From: a virus
Length of the DNA: 64,000 nt
Direction: 5' to 3' (one strand)
IMG/VR virus record: IMGVR_UViG_3300032291_001290
Coordinates: 1 to 64,000 of that record
Part shown: positions 40,109 to 48,916 of the stretch, piece by piece
How the letters are laid out: each line of letters starts with the position of its first letter
Numbering within the stretch: the first letter of the stretch is position 1
Notes under the pieces: model-generated
Told to the model about the DNA's origin: nothing
The model's database searches: none
The model's input: only the letters and a program-made list of their open reading frames with translations
Made by a program: the position numbers and the translations under genes

Positions 40109-40498
40109 ATGGCACAATTTACAAAATCAAACGGTGACTTACTACCAGTATTAAACTTAGACTACCCAGCATACACAAACAGTGGTGCAAACGCAGTTTC
40201 TACAGGTAATACAGTACAACCACAAGGTCCAAAACTAGACTACTTCACTATTACAGCGGCATCTAGCGGTGCATTGACAGGTACACAAGTTAATTTAATC
40301 ATACAAGCTACACAACAATTAGCTACAGTTTACATCTATGAATTCACAACTGCAGGTCCTGACACATTAGCAATGGCTGTTTATCCAACAGGCGCATGGA
40401 CAACTGCTACATTACAAACAGCAACACGTGCGGCATTGACAGCCGGTGGTGTAGCCAACGCAGTAGTTGCTTCAGCTACAGCTACATTCACAGGTTAA
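40109..40498 (+). CDS. putative virion protein, 129 aa
   Basis: Beta-rich, alanine/threonine-rich and almost without lysine. It starts MAQFTKSNGDLLPVLNLDYP and contains GPKLDYFTITAASSGAL. I recall very similar starts in marine phage structural proteins without role. It is a single gene between two terminators with its own late promoter, so probably abundant in virions (decoration-type protein), though this is inference. Confidence 0.65.
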   Translation: MAQFTKSNGDLLPVLNLDYPAYTNSGANAVSTGNTVQPQGPKLDYFTITAASSGALTGTQVNLIIQATQQLATVYIYEFTTAGPDTLAMAVYPTGAWTTATLQTATRAALTAGGVANAVVASATATFTG

Positions 40499-40513
40499 TC
40501 TTTAACTTGAATA

Positions 40514-40542
40514 AAAAACCCGGGAAATTCTCGGGTTTTTTT
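40514..40542 (+). terminator. rho-independent terminator
   Basis: AAAAAACCCGGGA at 40514 pairs with TCTCGGGTTTTTT (one G-T pair), followed by T-run to 40542. Confidence 0.85.
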
Positions 40543-40548
40543 ACCTCT

Positions 40549-40556
40549 ATTAAATA
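40549..40556 (+). promoter_or_regulatory. late promoter octamer abutting the start codon (40562)
   Basis: ATTAAATA ends 5 nt before the ATG. Predicted start of transcription equals the A of the ATG, and no Shine-Dalgarno is seen. Confidence 0.6.
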
Positions 40557-40561
40557 GTACT

Positions 40562-41017
40562 ATGCATATTATTACTTGTTACACTCTTTTTGACATTACA
40601 GTAACTAATGTACCTAATCGTCAACGCCCTGATATTGACAAGGATCCGCAAGAATGGTATTATAAGCGTAATACACAAAGTAATTTTGACACTATTCAAC
40701 AAGTAATATCCTTACGTAGTCAGCCTGAGATAATTCGTAAACCTAGCAAAATAGAAATTCGTTTCGATACATTTACTGATTTTGGATTTCTTTTTGAACA
40801 ACAAGAAGATGAAACATATCCTTGTTGGTCATTTGATTTTACTGTACAACACCCTAGTGTGTTCTATGACGGAATACATGATTTAGGATCATTATATCGT
40901 GATTGCGAAAGAGTTCCTATGATTAAATGTCACACTATGTGGGACAAACTTGACAATACTTTAGATAGTAGTGACGAACTAAGAAATATATTTTTTAAAA
41001 CACTGAACCATGATTAA
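40562..41017 (+). CDS. conserved hypothetical protein, 151 aa
   Basis: Begins MHIITCYTLFDITVTNVPNR, with a middle DFGFLFEQQEDETYPCWSFD and a final charged helix. I remember related proteins in marine T4-like phages. Late-promoted and coupled to the next gene by an 8-nt overlap. Possibly a tail or baseplate assembly protein; no motif confirms this. Confidence 0.65.
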   Translation: MHIITCYTLFDITVTNVPNRQRPDIDKDPQEWYYKRNTQSNFDTIQQVISLRSQPEIIRKPSKIEIRFDTFTDFGFLFEQQEDETYPCWSFDFTVQHPSVFYDGIHDLGSLYRDCERVPMIKCHTMWDKLDNTLDSSDELRNIFFKTLNHD

Positions 41018-41486
41018 TGAAAAAATATTCCAAAAGATAGAACAGACTATTCACAAAGATGATTTGAAACATCTACAGGATTTGTCTATCTTTCAAGATG
41101 CAACTGGTAAATATCAGTTATTCAATAAATATACTATTACAAAAATAAACGGATCATATGAAGTAGGTTTTTTTACTTCATCTAGTACAATACTTTTTTG
41201 GGAATTAAAAAATGCTGTTACTTGGTGTACATTTGATCGAAGAAATAAAATAATGGATTCAAAAAGAATTCTTGAACTTGACAAAAAACTAGCTAGACTT
41301 GATACCAATATTGTTGTACATCAAAAGATGGTAAAAAATAGCAAAAACAATGAAGAAAAATTGATATACCTTGCTAAATTGGGTGAAGAACGATTGATGC
41401 TTAAAAGATTAACCGAAGAGTTAAATGACTTTATACTTGATTCAAAGTTATGGCATTCAAAAAGATTCAATACTAAATCCCATTAA
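41010..41486 (+). CDS. conserved hypothetical protein, 158 aa, coiled-coil
   Basis: An N-terminal globular part (YTITKINGSYEVGFF, then FWELKNAVTWCTF) is followed by about 70 residues of charged helix (ELDKKLARLDTNIVVHQKMV and onward) predicted to be a coiled coil. Overlaps the preceding gene. Function unknown; a structural role is favoured because of late expression. Confidence 0.65.
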   Translation: MINEKIFQKIEQTIHKDDLKHLQDLSIFQDATGKYQLFNKYTITKINGSYEVGFFTSSSTILFWELKNAVTWCTFDRRNKIMDSKRILELDKKLARLDTNIVVHQKMVKNSKNNEEKLIYLAKLGEERLMLKRLTEELNDFILDSKLWHSKRFNTKSH

Positions 41487-41500
41487 TAAATTACATTAAA

Positions 41501-41508
41501 GATAAATA
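41501..41508 (+). promoter_or_regulatory. late promoter octamer GATAAATA
   Basis: Precedes the ATG at 41535 with a 26-nt leader carrying TTTGGAT as weak ribosome site. Confidence 0.6.
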
Positions 41509-41534
41509 CATTATATATTTCTTTGGATAAAACT

Positions 41535-42257
41535 ATGAAACTAACTGAACTTGATAACAAAACCCGTCACAATGCATCTAGAGCATTAAAAGAGCATTAT
41601 GAACTTCCGTTCGATGTGAACAAGATGTCTATCTCAACAACACGAACAATGCTTCAAAAAGTACGTGGATTAATGACTGAATCTAAACAGTCTTCTGATT
41701 TCTACAAACATCAAGCAACTCCTGCACATATGAAACTTGTGTTTATGGAGCAAGCCCTAGCAGATCATTTTAATGAATTGCGTTCACGCCCTCAACCACG
41801 TATTGTCATAGAAAATGAACAAGTTGAAAAATCACAAGTTGTTTTGGCTGCACAAGACTTAGTTGATAGCATACAAAAAATGCTTGAAGAAGTAGGTCAG
41901 ATGCAAGTTAAAGAATTACCTGCATTAGTATCAGGTATTGAATCTGAAATTGGTGTGAATGAAAGTCAAACATATAATGACCAAGTATCACAGCAATTAG
42001 ATCAATTAAGTTCCGCATTAAAAGAAGCATTCAACGGAATGAAGTCTGCATTAGGTACTGTAACAGGTGATGCCGGTGCACAAGCATTTGACGCCGGTGC
42101 TGAGTTAGGTATGGATGCAGGCATGGATGCAGGTTTAGAAGCTGGTGAAGAAGTAGGTATGGATGCGGGCATGGATGCAGGTTTAGAAGCTGGTGAAGAA
42201 GAAATTCCAGAACCAGAAGAAGCCCCGGTGTCTGGCGTTGGTAGAGCCAAACGCTAA
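41535..42257 (+). CDS. putative head-associated protein with tandem repeats, 240 aa
   Basis: ATG 41535 is preferred to the TTG four codons upstream. The protein is helical: KMSISTTRTMLQKVRGLMTE (LMTE is also a possible I/L-x-E cleavage site), QATPAHMKLVFMEQALADHF, then a coiled-coil region. The end is acidic with two tandem 16-residue repeats made of GMDAG and GLEAGEE units. I recall homologues of the central part in T4-like marine phages. A scaffold or core role is likely but unproven. Confidence 0.6.
   Translation: MKLTELDNKTRHNASRALKEHYELPFDVNKMSISTTRTMLQKVRGLMTESKQSSDFYKHQATPAHMKLVFMEQALADHFNELRSRPQPRIVIENEQVEKSQVVLAAQDLVDSIQKMLEEVGQMQVKELPALVSGIESEIGVNESQTYNDQVSQQLDQLSSALKEAFNGMKSALGTVTGDAGAQAFDAGAELGMDAGMDAGLEAGEEVGMDAGMDAGLEAGEEEIPEPEEAPVSGVGRAKR
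42108..42203 (+). repeat. tandem 48-nt coding repeat
   Basis: Two near-identical 48-nt units (42108-42155, 42156-42203) encode GMDAGMDAGLEAGEE plus V or E. This is a recent in-frame duplication, and the units themselves contain GGCATGGATGC sub-repeats. Confidence 0.9.
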
Positions 42258-42258
42258 T

Positions 42259-42588
42259 ATGTTTTTGTTTGAACTTGATAGTCCCGATCCAGATACTGTC
42301 AAACTTGTTGCGGTTGTCAATCAACTTAAAGATAGCATAAACAAGGGTCAAGAAAAAGCTGACTGGACTGAAGAAGAATTTTTATCATATCTTAGTGATT
42401 TTGGATTGAATTTATCCATTGATTCATTATATGATATGATAAAAAAACCACCACTCAATAAAGTCATAAGTAATATACAAGCAGGCAATGTTATTTTTGT
42501 AGGTCAAGAGTCAGGTGTTAAACCCAATCAAGACCAACAACAAAGCCAGCAAGTCGTAAACAACATGGCACATGATGCCATGAAGTAA
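42259..42588 (+). CDS. conserved hypothetical protein, 109 aa
   Basis: The ATG at 42259 lies 1 nt after the previous stop; longer frames lie inside that gene. It has a helical N-terminal half (VKLVAVVNQLKDSI, then FLSYLSDFGLNLSIDSLYDM), a short strand (GNVIFVGQES) and a glutamine-rich end. I recall homologues of this shape in marine T4-like phages. Probably co-expressed with the preceding head-associated protein. Confidence 0.65.
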   Translation: MFLFELDSPDPDTVKLVAVVNQLKDSINKGQEKADWTEEEFLSYLSDFGLNLSIDSLYDMIKKPPLNKVISNIQAGNVIFVGQESGVKPNQDQQQSQQVVNNMAHDAMK

Positions 42589-42590
42589 AA

Positions 42591-42911
42591 ATGATAAACA
42601 TTACAGATATAGCATCTCGCAAAGTAAAACAAACACTCTCTAAAAGAGGTAAAGGATTAGGAATCAGAATAGCAGTCAAAACGACAGGTTGTTCTGGTTT
42701 AGCCTATGTGCTTGAATACGTTGACAGCCCCGATGAACATGATATAAAAATTGATTGTGAGGGTTGTGCTTTGTATATTGATCCTAAAAGTTGTGCATAC
42801 TTACAGGGAATGACTATTGATTATGTCCGCAATGGACTAAATGAGGGATTTGAATTTCGTAATCCCAATGAACGTGATCGCTGTGGATGCGGAGAAAGTT
42901 TCAGGGTTTAA
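42591..42911 (+). CDS. IscA/HesB-like iron-sulphur carrier protein
   Basis: A-type Fe-S carrier fold, 106 residues. The three invariant cysteines are present: C34 in TTGCSGLAY and the C-terminal C98-G-C100. Extra cysteines at 56, 59 and 68 are unusual. The protein receives clusters and passes them to apo-enzymes; in this phage the two radical SAM enzymes are obvious clients. It is linked by 2-nt gaps to both neighbours. Confidence 0.9.
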   Translation: MINITDIASRKVKQTLSKRGKGLGIRIAVKTTGCSGLAYVLEYVDSPDEHDIKIDCEGCALYIDPKSCAYLQGMTIDYVRNGLNEGFEFRNPNERDRCGCGESFRV

Positions 42912-42912
42912 A

Positions 42913-43677
42913 TTGAAAATTACACATGTAGTAACAATAGGTTGTAGCTGGACTTATTGTCAAGGGTTAGATAGCCCATCAACTCAAGGTTGGCCTGCAT
43001 TAGTTGCCAAAAAGTTAAATGTTCCATTAGTTAATCTTGCTGTACCCGGGGCAGGAAATGATTTCATACATAGAGTATCACATGAATATATCTATAAAAA
43101 TTTATCTACAAATAGTAAACCATTATTTATAATTGCATGGAGCCAGTATTGGAGAAGAGAAACATGGCAGAAAAGAAATTACAATGACAGACATTTTAAT
43201 GATTATGCACCGTTTCATATGCCCGAAGAACATGAAAAACTACAAATAGTATTTGAGAATTTTTTAGTTAACTTCAACTATGAAGATTTTTTCAGAAAAA
43301 CTTTTGTTTATAAACTATCACTCATGAATCTTTTTAAGGTAATGGACATACCTTATATGATGACAGATTATTCTGACGATACAGCAGAAAAATACGAATT
43401 TTTACCTAAGTTAGCATACATGAGTGATATCATTGACAACAATCCTTATAGGATAGAACACTTCTATAAAATAGGAAGTGACGGTGAGCCTAAATTACCT
43501 TGCGGGCATGATGGAGAAAAAACTCAGAAAGTAATCGCAAACTACACGATTACACAAATTGATAGATTATTTCGTGGGTTACAAAAAATTGATGGTAATT
43601 TTGTATCATTAAAAGATTTTCAGGCAACTAGTAAATATCATCAGAAATTCCCAGAATGGTGTAAATTTAAATTATAA
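42913..43677 (+). CDS. SGNH-hydrolase-like protein, 254 aa
   Basis: The TTG at 42913, with AGGG 6 nt upstream, is preferred over frames within the IscA-like gene. The N-terminus HVVTIGCSWTYCQGLDSPS has the G-x-S-x-T-x-G-type nucleophile turn seen in some SGNH/GDSL-like proteins. LVNLAVPGAGNDFIHR has the second G-N block, and PLFIIAWSQYWRRE the third strand. A C-terminal catalytic D-x-x-H is not obvious. It may deacylate glycans or lack activity. Confidence 0.6.
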   Translation: MKITHVVTIGCSWTYCQGLDSPSTQGWPALVAKKLNVPLVNLAVPGAGNDFIHRVSHEYIYKNLSTNSKPLFIIAWSQYWRRETWQKRNYNDRHFNDYAPFHMPEEHEKLQIVFENFLVNFNYEDFFRKTFVYKLSLMNLFKVMDIPYMMTDYSDDTAEKYEFLPKLAYMSDIIDNNPYRIEHFYKIGSDGEPKLPCGHDGEKTQKVIANYTITQIDRLFRGLQKIDGNFVSLKDFQATSKYHQKFPEWCKFKL

Positions 43678-43682
43678 TGTAG

Positions 43683-43688
43683 TATAAT
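43683..43688 (+). promoter_or_regulatory. possible -10 box abutting the nuclease start
   Basis: TATAAT is 6 nt before the ATG at 43695, so transcription would start on the ATG as at 24943 and 35738. No good -35 box is seen. Confidence 0.3.
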
Positions 43689-43694
43689 TTGTAC

Positions 43695-44381
43695 ATGTAC
43701 AATCCAACCAAATATAAATACGAATCTTTACTCAGAACGACAGTAGACGGATCAAGAAAATACGCTACTCCAGACGGTGAAAAATTACCCAGTGTTACTA
43801 CGATACTAGAAGCAACTAAACCCGAAGAGGCTAAAAAAGCACTACAAGAATGGCGAAATCGTGTAGGACATAAAAAAGCACAAGAGATAACTACTGAAGC
43901 CGCAGGTCGAGGTACACGAATGCACAAGTGGATTGAGGACTATATCAAGACCGGTAAAATAGGTGAACCAGGATCAAATCCCTATAGTATTCAAAGCCAC
44001 ACAATGGCTCAGTCTATCATTTATCAAGGCTTGAGTAAATGTAATGAATTTTGGGGAACAGAAGTTCCATTATACTTCCCTAAAGTTTACGCCGGCACTA
44101 CAGATTTATGCGGTATACATGATGGTAGTGAAGCTATTATGGACCATAAACAATCTAACAAGTTAAAGAAACGTGAGTGGATTGAAGACTACTTTTTGCA
44201 ATTAACCGCATACGCAAACGCACACAATGAAGTACACGGAACAAACATTCGTAAGGGTGTTATTTTTATGTGTACAGCAGATAATGTATATCAGGAATTC
44301 ATTGTAGAGGGTGCAGAATTTGATAAATGGTCAGATAAATGGTTTAAGCGTGTAGAAGAATATTATATGAAATTCCTATAA
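43695..44381 (+). CDS. PD-(D/E)XK exonuclease (RecB/Cas4-like)
   Basis: A 228-residue nuclease. The core shows H77 in TRMHKWIEDY, E123 (WGTEVPLYF), D137 (AGTTDLCG), then D150-x-K152 (IMDHKQS) and the QLTAYANAHNEVHG helix typical of the RecB/Cas4 family. Likely a DNA processing or recycling enzyme. ATG 43695 was chosen over TTG 43689. Confidence 0.85.
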   Translation: MYNPTKYKYESLLRTTVDGSRKYATPDGEKLPSVTTILEATKPEEAKKALQEWRNRVGHKKAQEITTEAAGRGTRMHKWIEDYIKTGKIGEPGSNPYSIQSHTMAQSIIYQGLSKCNEFWGTEVPLYFPKVYAGTTDLCGIHDGSEAIMDHKQSNKLKKREWIEDYFLQLTAYANAHNEVHGTNIRKGVIFMCTADNVYQEFIVEGAEFDKWSDKWFKRVEEYYMKFL

Positions 44382-44399
44382 CGATTAGATCGGGTTTGT

Positions 44400-44436
44400 G
44401 ATAAATAAGTGTATATCGTGAAGAAATACACTTATG
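44400..44436 (+). promoter_or_regulatory. late promoter whose read-through hairpin covers the start codon
   Basis: Octamer GATAAATA (44400-44407). ATAAGTGTAT (44405-44414) is perfectly complementary to ATACACTTAT (44426-44435), which includes the first bases of the ATG (44434-44436); the AAGA ribosome site is in the loop. Predicted late mRNA starts near 44413, without most of the left arm. Confidence 0.7.
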
Positions 44437-46680
44437 GCTATAGTACAAATCAGTAAAATCCAACAAAGAGCAGGTAACTTAGTTGACCTACCTCAACTTG
44501 ATAATGCAGAGTTCGGCTGGGCAACCGATGACAAACGACTATTCATTGGAAGAACAGGAAATACTGTAGAGAATGAAAATATTGAAGTTTTAACTTCATA
44601 TTCAACTATTAGTTTTAGTCAAGTAGATGGTAGTGATGGCGGCAATCTTAATATTAATCTTGCAAATAATGGACAACTATTAACCTATATTGAAAGTACT
44701 AATACTTGGGAAAATTATCCAAGTACGGATATAATATCTGCTAATGCAAATTTTAAATTAGATTTAGGTAATGTAGAATATTTAAATATCAATGGCGGTG
44801 CTATTGGATATGTGTTAGAAACAGACGGAACAGGAAATCTTTCTTGGACTCCAAAAGGTACGTTGTATACCCCGATCATAGCACTATCAAATGCTACTCC
44901 AATCATAATGACAGTGGCAAACACCACACCATATACAAATAGTTTAGGTGTCACTATTTCTGGTGCAAATGGTGCAAATGCAAATACTATTGTTAATGGA
45001 CAAACGTTTTATGTTAAGCTAGCTAACAATTTTGCAACTACTGGTAACGTTGAGTTATATACTGATTCAGGATTAAGTACAGCGGCTGCAGGTACTAACT
45101 TAGGTGCATCAACACCAAATGTAGCAGTTGCTACAGCTAGCTTAAGTGGAACAGGCGGCGGCGGATCTGGTGCAGCCGGAGGTTCAACTACTACTGTTCA
45201 GTTTAATGATGGTGGCGTTTTAGCCGGAAACACCGGATTTACGTTTGATAAAAATACAACTCTATTAACAGTTAACGGAAATACTAATGTTGCTAATTTA
45301 AATGCCACATCAACTGTTACAGCACCAGTATTAATTTCTAACGTTAGTACAGGAACAGCACCATTAACAATTTCAAGTACAACACGTGTAAGCAACTTAA
45401 ATGTTTCTTATTCTAACGTTAGTGATTTTTCTGTTACTACGTTACAAACTACCGGAACATTCTATCCACTATTTGCAAATGCTACATCAGGAAATTTAGC
45501 ACATGGTGCAAATGCAAATTTATCTTTCAATGCAGCTACTGGCGCATTATCAGCTACATTAGTTACTGGTACACTAACTACTGCATCTCAGCCTAACATT
45601 ACAAGCGTTGGTACACTAACATCATTAAATGTATCAGGTAATATCACGGGTGGTAACTTAATTGGCCCATATGCAAATGGAACATCTAATATAAATATTC
45701 CTACTGCTTCTGGTAATATTGCAGTCAGTGTTGGTGGTACGTCAAACGTATTGGTAGTCACTACTACAGGATTAGTTGGTAATGTATTTGGTCCATTAGC
45801 AAATGGTAACAGTAATGTACGTATTGCCGCATCAAATGGCAATGTGACTATATCAGCAGTAGGTAATGCAAACATTGTTACTGTTACCGGAACTGGCGCA
45901 AACATTTCAGGAACATTTAGTGTTTCGGGTAATGCTAATGTAGGTAACTTAGGTACTAGTGGTAGAGTAATTGGTAGTATATTAGAAAGTAACGTAGCAA
46001 CAGGAACAGCACCATTAACAATTGCAAGTACGACACGTGTAACCAATTTAAACGTTGCATATGCAAACGTAAGTGATTTTAGTGCTATGACAGCCTTGAC
46101 AACGGGTACATATTACCCAACATTTGTCAGTGGCACAGCGGCAGCTAATTATGCATTAGGTTCAAATACTGCATTTAGTGCAAACATTGCTAATGGATAT
46201 TTTGTTGCAACAGGCATAACTACAACTAATATTAGTACTGGTGCAAACTCTACCGCAGGCAATTTGACCGGCAATTGGACATTAACAGCTGGTTCTAGAC
46301 TACAAGCAACATATGCTGACTTGGCAGAATATTATGAAGCTGATGCAGTGTATGATCCTGGAACTGTATTAGAATTTGGCGGCGAGAAAGAAGTTACACT
46401 AGCAACAGATGGAACATCAAGAGTTGCAGGTGTTGTGTCTACTGACCCAGCATATGTAATGAATACGAAATGTTCCGGTATTGCAACAGCAATTGCATTG
46501 CAAGGTCGTGTACCAACTAAAGTGCGTGGTACAATTAATAAAGGTGATATGATGGTGTCTGGTGGCAATGGATTTGCTAGACCCAGTTCAGCACCTCACA
46601 TGGGAACAGTTATCGGCAAAGCATTAGAAAACTTTGACGGAATCGAAGGCGTGATTGAAATTGCAATCGGCAGACTTTAA
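44434..46680 (+). CDS. large fibre protein, 748 aa
   Basis: The N-terminus (VQISKIQQRAGNLVDLPQLD, then AEFGWATDDKRLFIGRTGN) is the capsid-distal-fibre type start I associate with T4-like marine phages. The middle is long, Ser/Thr/Asn/Gly-rich and repetitive (NGSN, GNAN, STTRVTNLNV), a beta-structured shaft. The C-terminal 120 residues form a distinct domain (DLAEYYEADAVYDPGTVLEF, then GRVPTKVRGTINKGDMMV) resembling the cleaved chaperone-like tails of fibres. Probably a host-binding fibre. Confidence 0.8.
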   Translation: MAIVQISKIQQRAGNLVDLPQLDNAEFGWATDDKRLFIGRTGNTVENENIEVLTSYSTISFSQVDGSDGGNLNINLANNGQLLTYIESTNTWENYPSTDIISANANFKLDLGNVEYLNINGGAIGYVLETDGTGNLSWTPKGTLYTPIIALSNATPIIMTVANTTPYTNSLGVTISGANGANANTIVNGQTFYVKLANNFATTGNVELYTDSGLSTAAAGTNLGASTPNVAVATASLSGTGGGGSGAAGGSTTTVQFNDGGVLAGNTGFTFDKNTTLLTVNGNTNVANLNATSTVTAPVLISNVSTGTAPLTISSTTRVSNLNVSYSNVSDFSVTTLQTTGTFYPLFANATSGNLAHGANANLSFNAATGALSATLVTGTLTTASQPNITSVGTLTSLNVSGNITGGNLIGPYANGTSNINIPTASGNIAVSVGGTSNVLVVTTTGLVGNVFGPLANGNSNVRIAASNGNVTISAVGNANIVTVTGTGANISGTFSVSGNANVGNLGTSGRVIGSILESNVATGTAPLTIASTTRVTNLNVAYANVSDFSAMTALTTGTYYPTFVSGTAAANYALGSNTAFSANIANGYFVATGITTTNISTGANSTAGNLTGNWTLTAGSRLQATYADLAEYYEADAVYDPGTVLEFGGEKEVTLATDGTSRVAGVVSTDPAYVMNTKCSGIATAIALQGRVPTKVRGTINKGDMMVSGGNGFARPSSAPHMGTVIGKALENFDGIEGVIEIAIGRL

Positions 46681-46698
46681 AATAATAGGAAAAATAAA

Positions 46699-47229
46699 AT
46701 GGCATCATACGTATATACAGGTAATGCAGTATCACAGCAATCAGCTAATATTGCTACAGACAAGATTAGAATATCAACTACTGGTGTAGCTATTCACGCT
46801 GTAACAGGTTATCCCAGAGTAGTTGGTACTGGAACAGCAACGGCGGCAACTAACAGTGCAACAGTCACTGGTGTAGGTACTGCATTTGACACTCAACTTG
46901 AAGTTGGCGGTTGGATAGGTAATACAACCGGAACAACTGTGGGAATTGTATCAAGTATTGCAAACGCTACTAGTTTAACGCTTACTGCTAATGCAGGTGT
47001 AGCATTATCAAATGTTGCATACACTTTCAATAATGCAGGTGTTCCTTATGCAATTGCTACGCAACAGTCAGCAATTTTTTCTGCTAATGATAGTTATAAT
47101 AGCGTTTATTGCGGTCAAGGAAATGTAGTAGCGTTTCTTACAACAGGTGCTGGTGCTGGTAGTGAATTTAGTATCACTGAACTTGGTATGCCGCATGCTA
47201 ACATGGAAAACGGATACCTAATAGGTTAA
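46699..47229 (+). CDS. fibre-associated structural protein, 176 aa
   Basis: Starts MASYVYTGNAVSQQSANIAT, then beta-rich with a GTGTATAATNSATVTGVGTA motif typical of phage fibre repeats, ending SEFSITELGMPHANMENGYL. AGGAAA precedes the ATG. It sits between two fibre-type genes. Exact position unknown. Confidence 0.65.
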   Translation: MASYVYTGNAVSQQSANIATDKIRISTTGVAIHAVTGYPRVVGTGTATAATNSATVTGVGTAFDTQLEVGGWIGNTTGTTVGIVSSIANATSLTLTANAGVALSNVAYTFNNAGVPYAIATQQSAIFSANDSYNSVYCGQGNVVAFLTTGAGAGSEFSITELGMPHANMENGYLIG

Positions 47230-47236
47230 TTTTTAC

Positions 47237-47326
47237 TCCTTAAGATAAATATATAATACGCTTGCATTCGGCAAGTTTATGCAGTACCCACTGCGTAGCG
47301 GCTAGAACCCGCTAATTTTATAAGGA
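47237..47326 (+). promoter_or_regulatory. late promoter and three-hairpin leader with ribosome-site pairing
   Basis: Octamer GATAAATA (47244-47251). Hairpins: CTTGC/GCAAG (47261-47275), GCAGT/ACTGC (47281-47294), TAGCGG/CCGCTA (47296-47314). TCCTTA (47237-47242), just upstream of the octamer, complements TAAGGA (47321-47326), the ribosome site of 47334. Confidence 0.6.
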
Positions 47327-47333
47327 AAATCAA

Positions 47334-48608
47334 ATGGGACGTCCTCTAAAAATCGCAAAGGCTCAAGCAGTCTTACCAATTACTGATACAGCCGCAACAG
47401 GCAGTATCGTCACAATATCAGGTGGAAATTTAACTACTTCACCTACAGTTGGTATCGCTAAAGGTATGCCATTCGTAGTTGCTACTACAGTTGGTGGTTT
47501 AACTGCCGGTGTGACATACTATGTTAGTTCAATTTTATCAAACACAACGTTTGTTGCGGCAACTACTGATCCTAGTGTTCAACCACAAGTTTTAGCTACA
47601 TTAACTGACACAACAAGTGGGTCAGTATTAGCATCTTTTGCTGTTGTTGATGCATATTTCAACAATCCAAACGGTGGTGCTGGTTTCCCAGCAACAAACG
47701 CTAACACATATTCTGTAGTTGGTGGTAACATAGCTATCGTTGGTCCTCAAGTATTAGCACAAGTTGCTATTGGTATCAATGGTACAGGTACATTGTACAC
47801 ACCATTGACAGTTAATACTAGCAATGTGGTAGTGGGTGTAGGCACTGATCTTGCTAATTTAACTACGGGTGCGGCATTACAAATTGCCCAAGCTAACATC
47901 AACGGTAGTACCGATTTTGTTAATTTAGGTTTCGGAAGTGCTACAAAAGGTAACGTTACTGTAGTTGTTGCTAACACAACGGTATCAGGTAATGTTATCG
48001 GAACTTCAGGCAATGCTCAAACTCTTATTGTAGATATGCCAATCGCATTTGATGCAACATTTGGTGGTTTAACTTCAGGTACAACATACTTTGTTAAAAC
48101 TATTGCTAATGCTGCCGCTTTCACGGTATCAGCTTCACAAGGTGGCGAACCGGTAGCTCTTACAGCTAATGCATCTGTAACCGGTAATGCAATTATGAAT
48201 CGTGTTGTTTTAACTGCTAATGCTAACGTTGTTGCAAGTAATGCGGCATATGTATATGCAAACGATGAAGCTGGTTTTATTGTTCGTCAAAAAGGCAAAC
48301 AAAAATATCTAGTAACAGGTTCAGCAAGTGGTTTAACAGCACAGTGCTTTACAGCTAATCTTGCAAACACAGCATTGACTCCAAACACAATGCGTATTCT
48401 TGCTACATATGCTAACAGTGCTACTCAAACAGTGCAAAGTCTTTCTGATCACACTGGTGAGTTGTTTACTGCTACATCAGGTCCAATCGCAACGGGTAAC
48501 ATTGTATTCCAAAATGCTACTCCAGTATTTGCTACATTCAATACAGCAGAAGCGGCAAATACATACGGTGGTCAGCCTTATGAAATCGTACAAATTGCTA
48601 ACGCCTAA
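47334..48608 (+). CDS. structural protein, 424 aa, fibre or spike type
   Basis: Starts MGRPLKIAKAQAVLPITD; the body is Val/Thr/Ala/Asn-rich beta with GGLTAGVTYYVSSI and a similar GGLTSGTTYFVKTI repeat. Central FIVRQKGKQKYLVTGSASG. No lysine-rich or charged domain. Late promoter with a large structured leader. Probably a fibre-associated or decoration protein. Confidence 0.65.
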   Translation: MGRPLKIAKAQAVLPITDTAATGSIVTISGGNLTTSPTVGIAKGMPFVVATTVGGLTAGVTYYVSSILSNTTFVAATTDPSVQPQVLATLTDTTSGSVLASFAVVDAYFNNPNGGAGFPATNANTYSVVGGNIAIVGPQVLAQVAIGINGTGTLYTPLTVNTSNVVVGVGTDLANLTTGAALQIAQANINGSTDFVNLGFGSATKGNVTVVVANTTVSGNVIGTSGNAQTLIVDMPIAFDATFGGLTSGTTYFVKTIANAAAFTVSASQGGEPVALTANASVTGNAIMNRVVLTANANVVASNAAYVYANDEAGFIVRQKGKQKYLVTGSASGLTAQCFTANLANTALTPNTMRILATYANSATQTVQSLSDHTGELFTATSGPIATGNIVFQNATPVFATFNTAEAANTYGGQPYEIVQIANA

Positions 48609-48610
48609 AC

Positions 48611-48916
48611 ATGTCAGTAACCAAACTTAAAATGCAAGCAGAAACTGAAATTGCAGTGCTTCAGATTCAAGTTAAAAACATCGAAGATAAAGTCGGTGAG
48701 ATTAAAGAGGACCTGAAGCAAATTCATGAATGTATGGACAGAAACGCAGAAGAAACAAGAGAATTTCTTAAAACGATGCGTTCTGAAGATAACCTTGCAC
48801 ATGAAAAACTTGCAAGTAAAATCTCGGCACTTGAGAAATGGCGATGGATGATGATGGGAGCAGGTATAGTTCTAGGATCACTAGGATTTGATATGATAGC
48901 TAAAATGCTAAAATAA
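48611..48916 (+). CDS. XhlA/holin-like coiled-coil membrane protein, 101 aa
   Basis: A charged coiled-coil of about 60 residues (IAVLQIQVKNIEDKVGEIKE, then a KQIHECMDRNAEETREF segment) is followed by a C-terminal hydrophobic segment (about 78-95, WMMMGAGIVLGSLGFDMI). This layout resembles XhlA-type haemolysin/holin-accessory proteins. It may take part in lysis or anchor another protein. It starts 2 nt after the previous gene. Confidence 0.55.
   Translation: MSVTKLKMQAETEIAVLQIQVKNIEDKVGEIKEDLKQIHECMDRNAEETREFLKTMRSEDNLAHEKLASKISALEKWRWMMMGAGIVLGSLGFDMIAKMLK

Noticed and set aside
42108-42203. Short tandem repeats that might be a CRISPR-like array
   Set aside because: Only two in-frame coding units with no spacers; it is a tandem duplication within a protein gene.
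44715-48013. Several open frames on the minus strand of the fibre genes
   Set aside because: They arise from the Thr/Asn/Ala-rich codon composition of fibre genes and lack ribosome sites and promoter signals.
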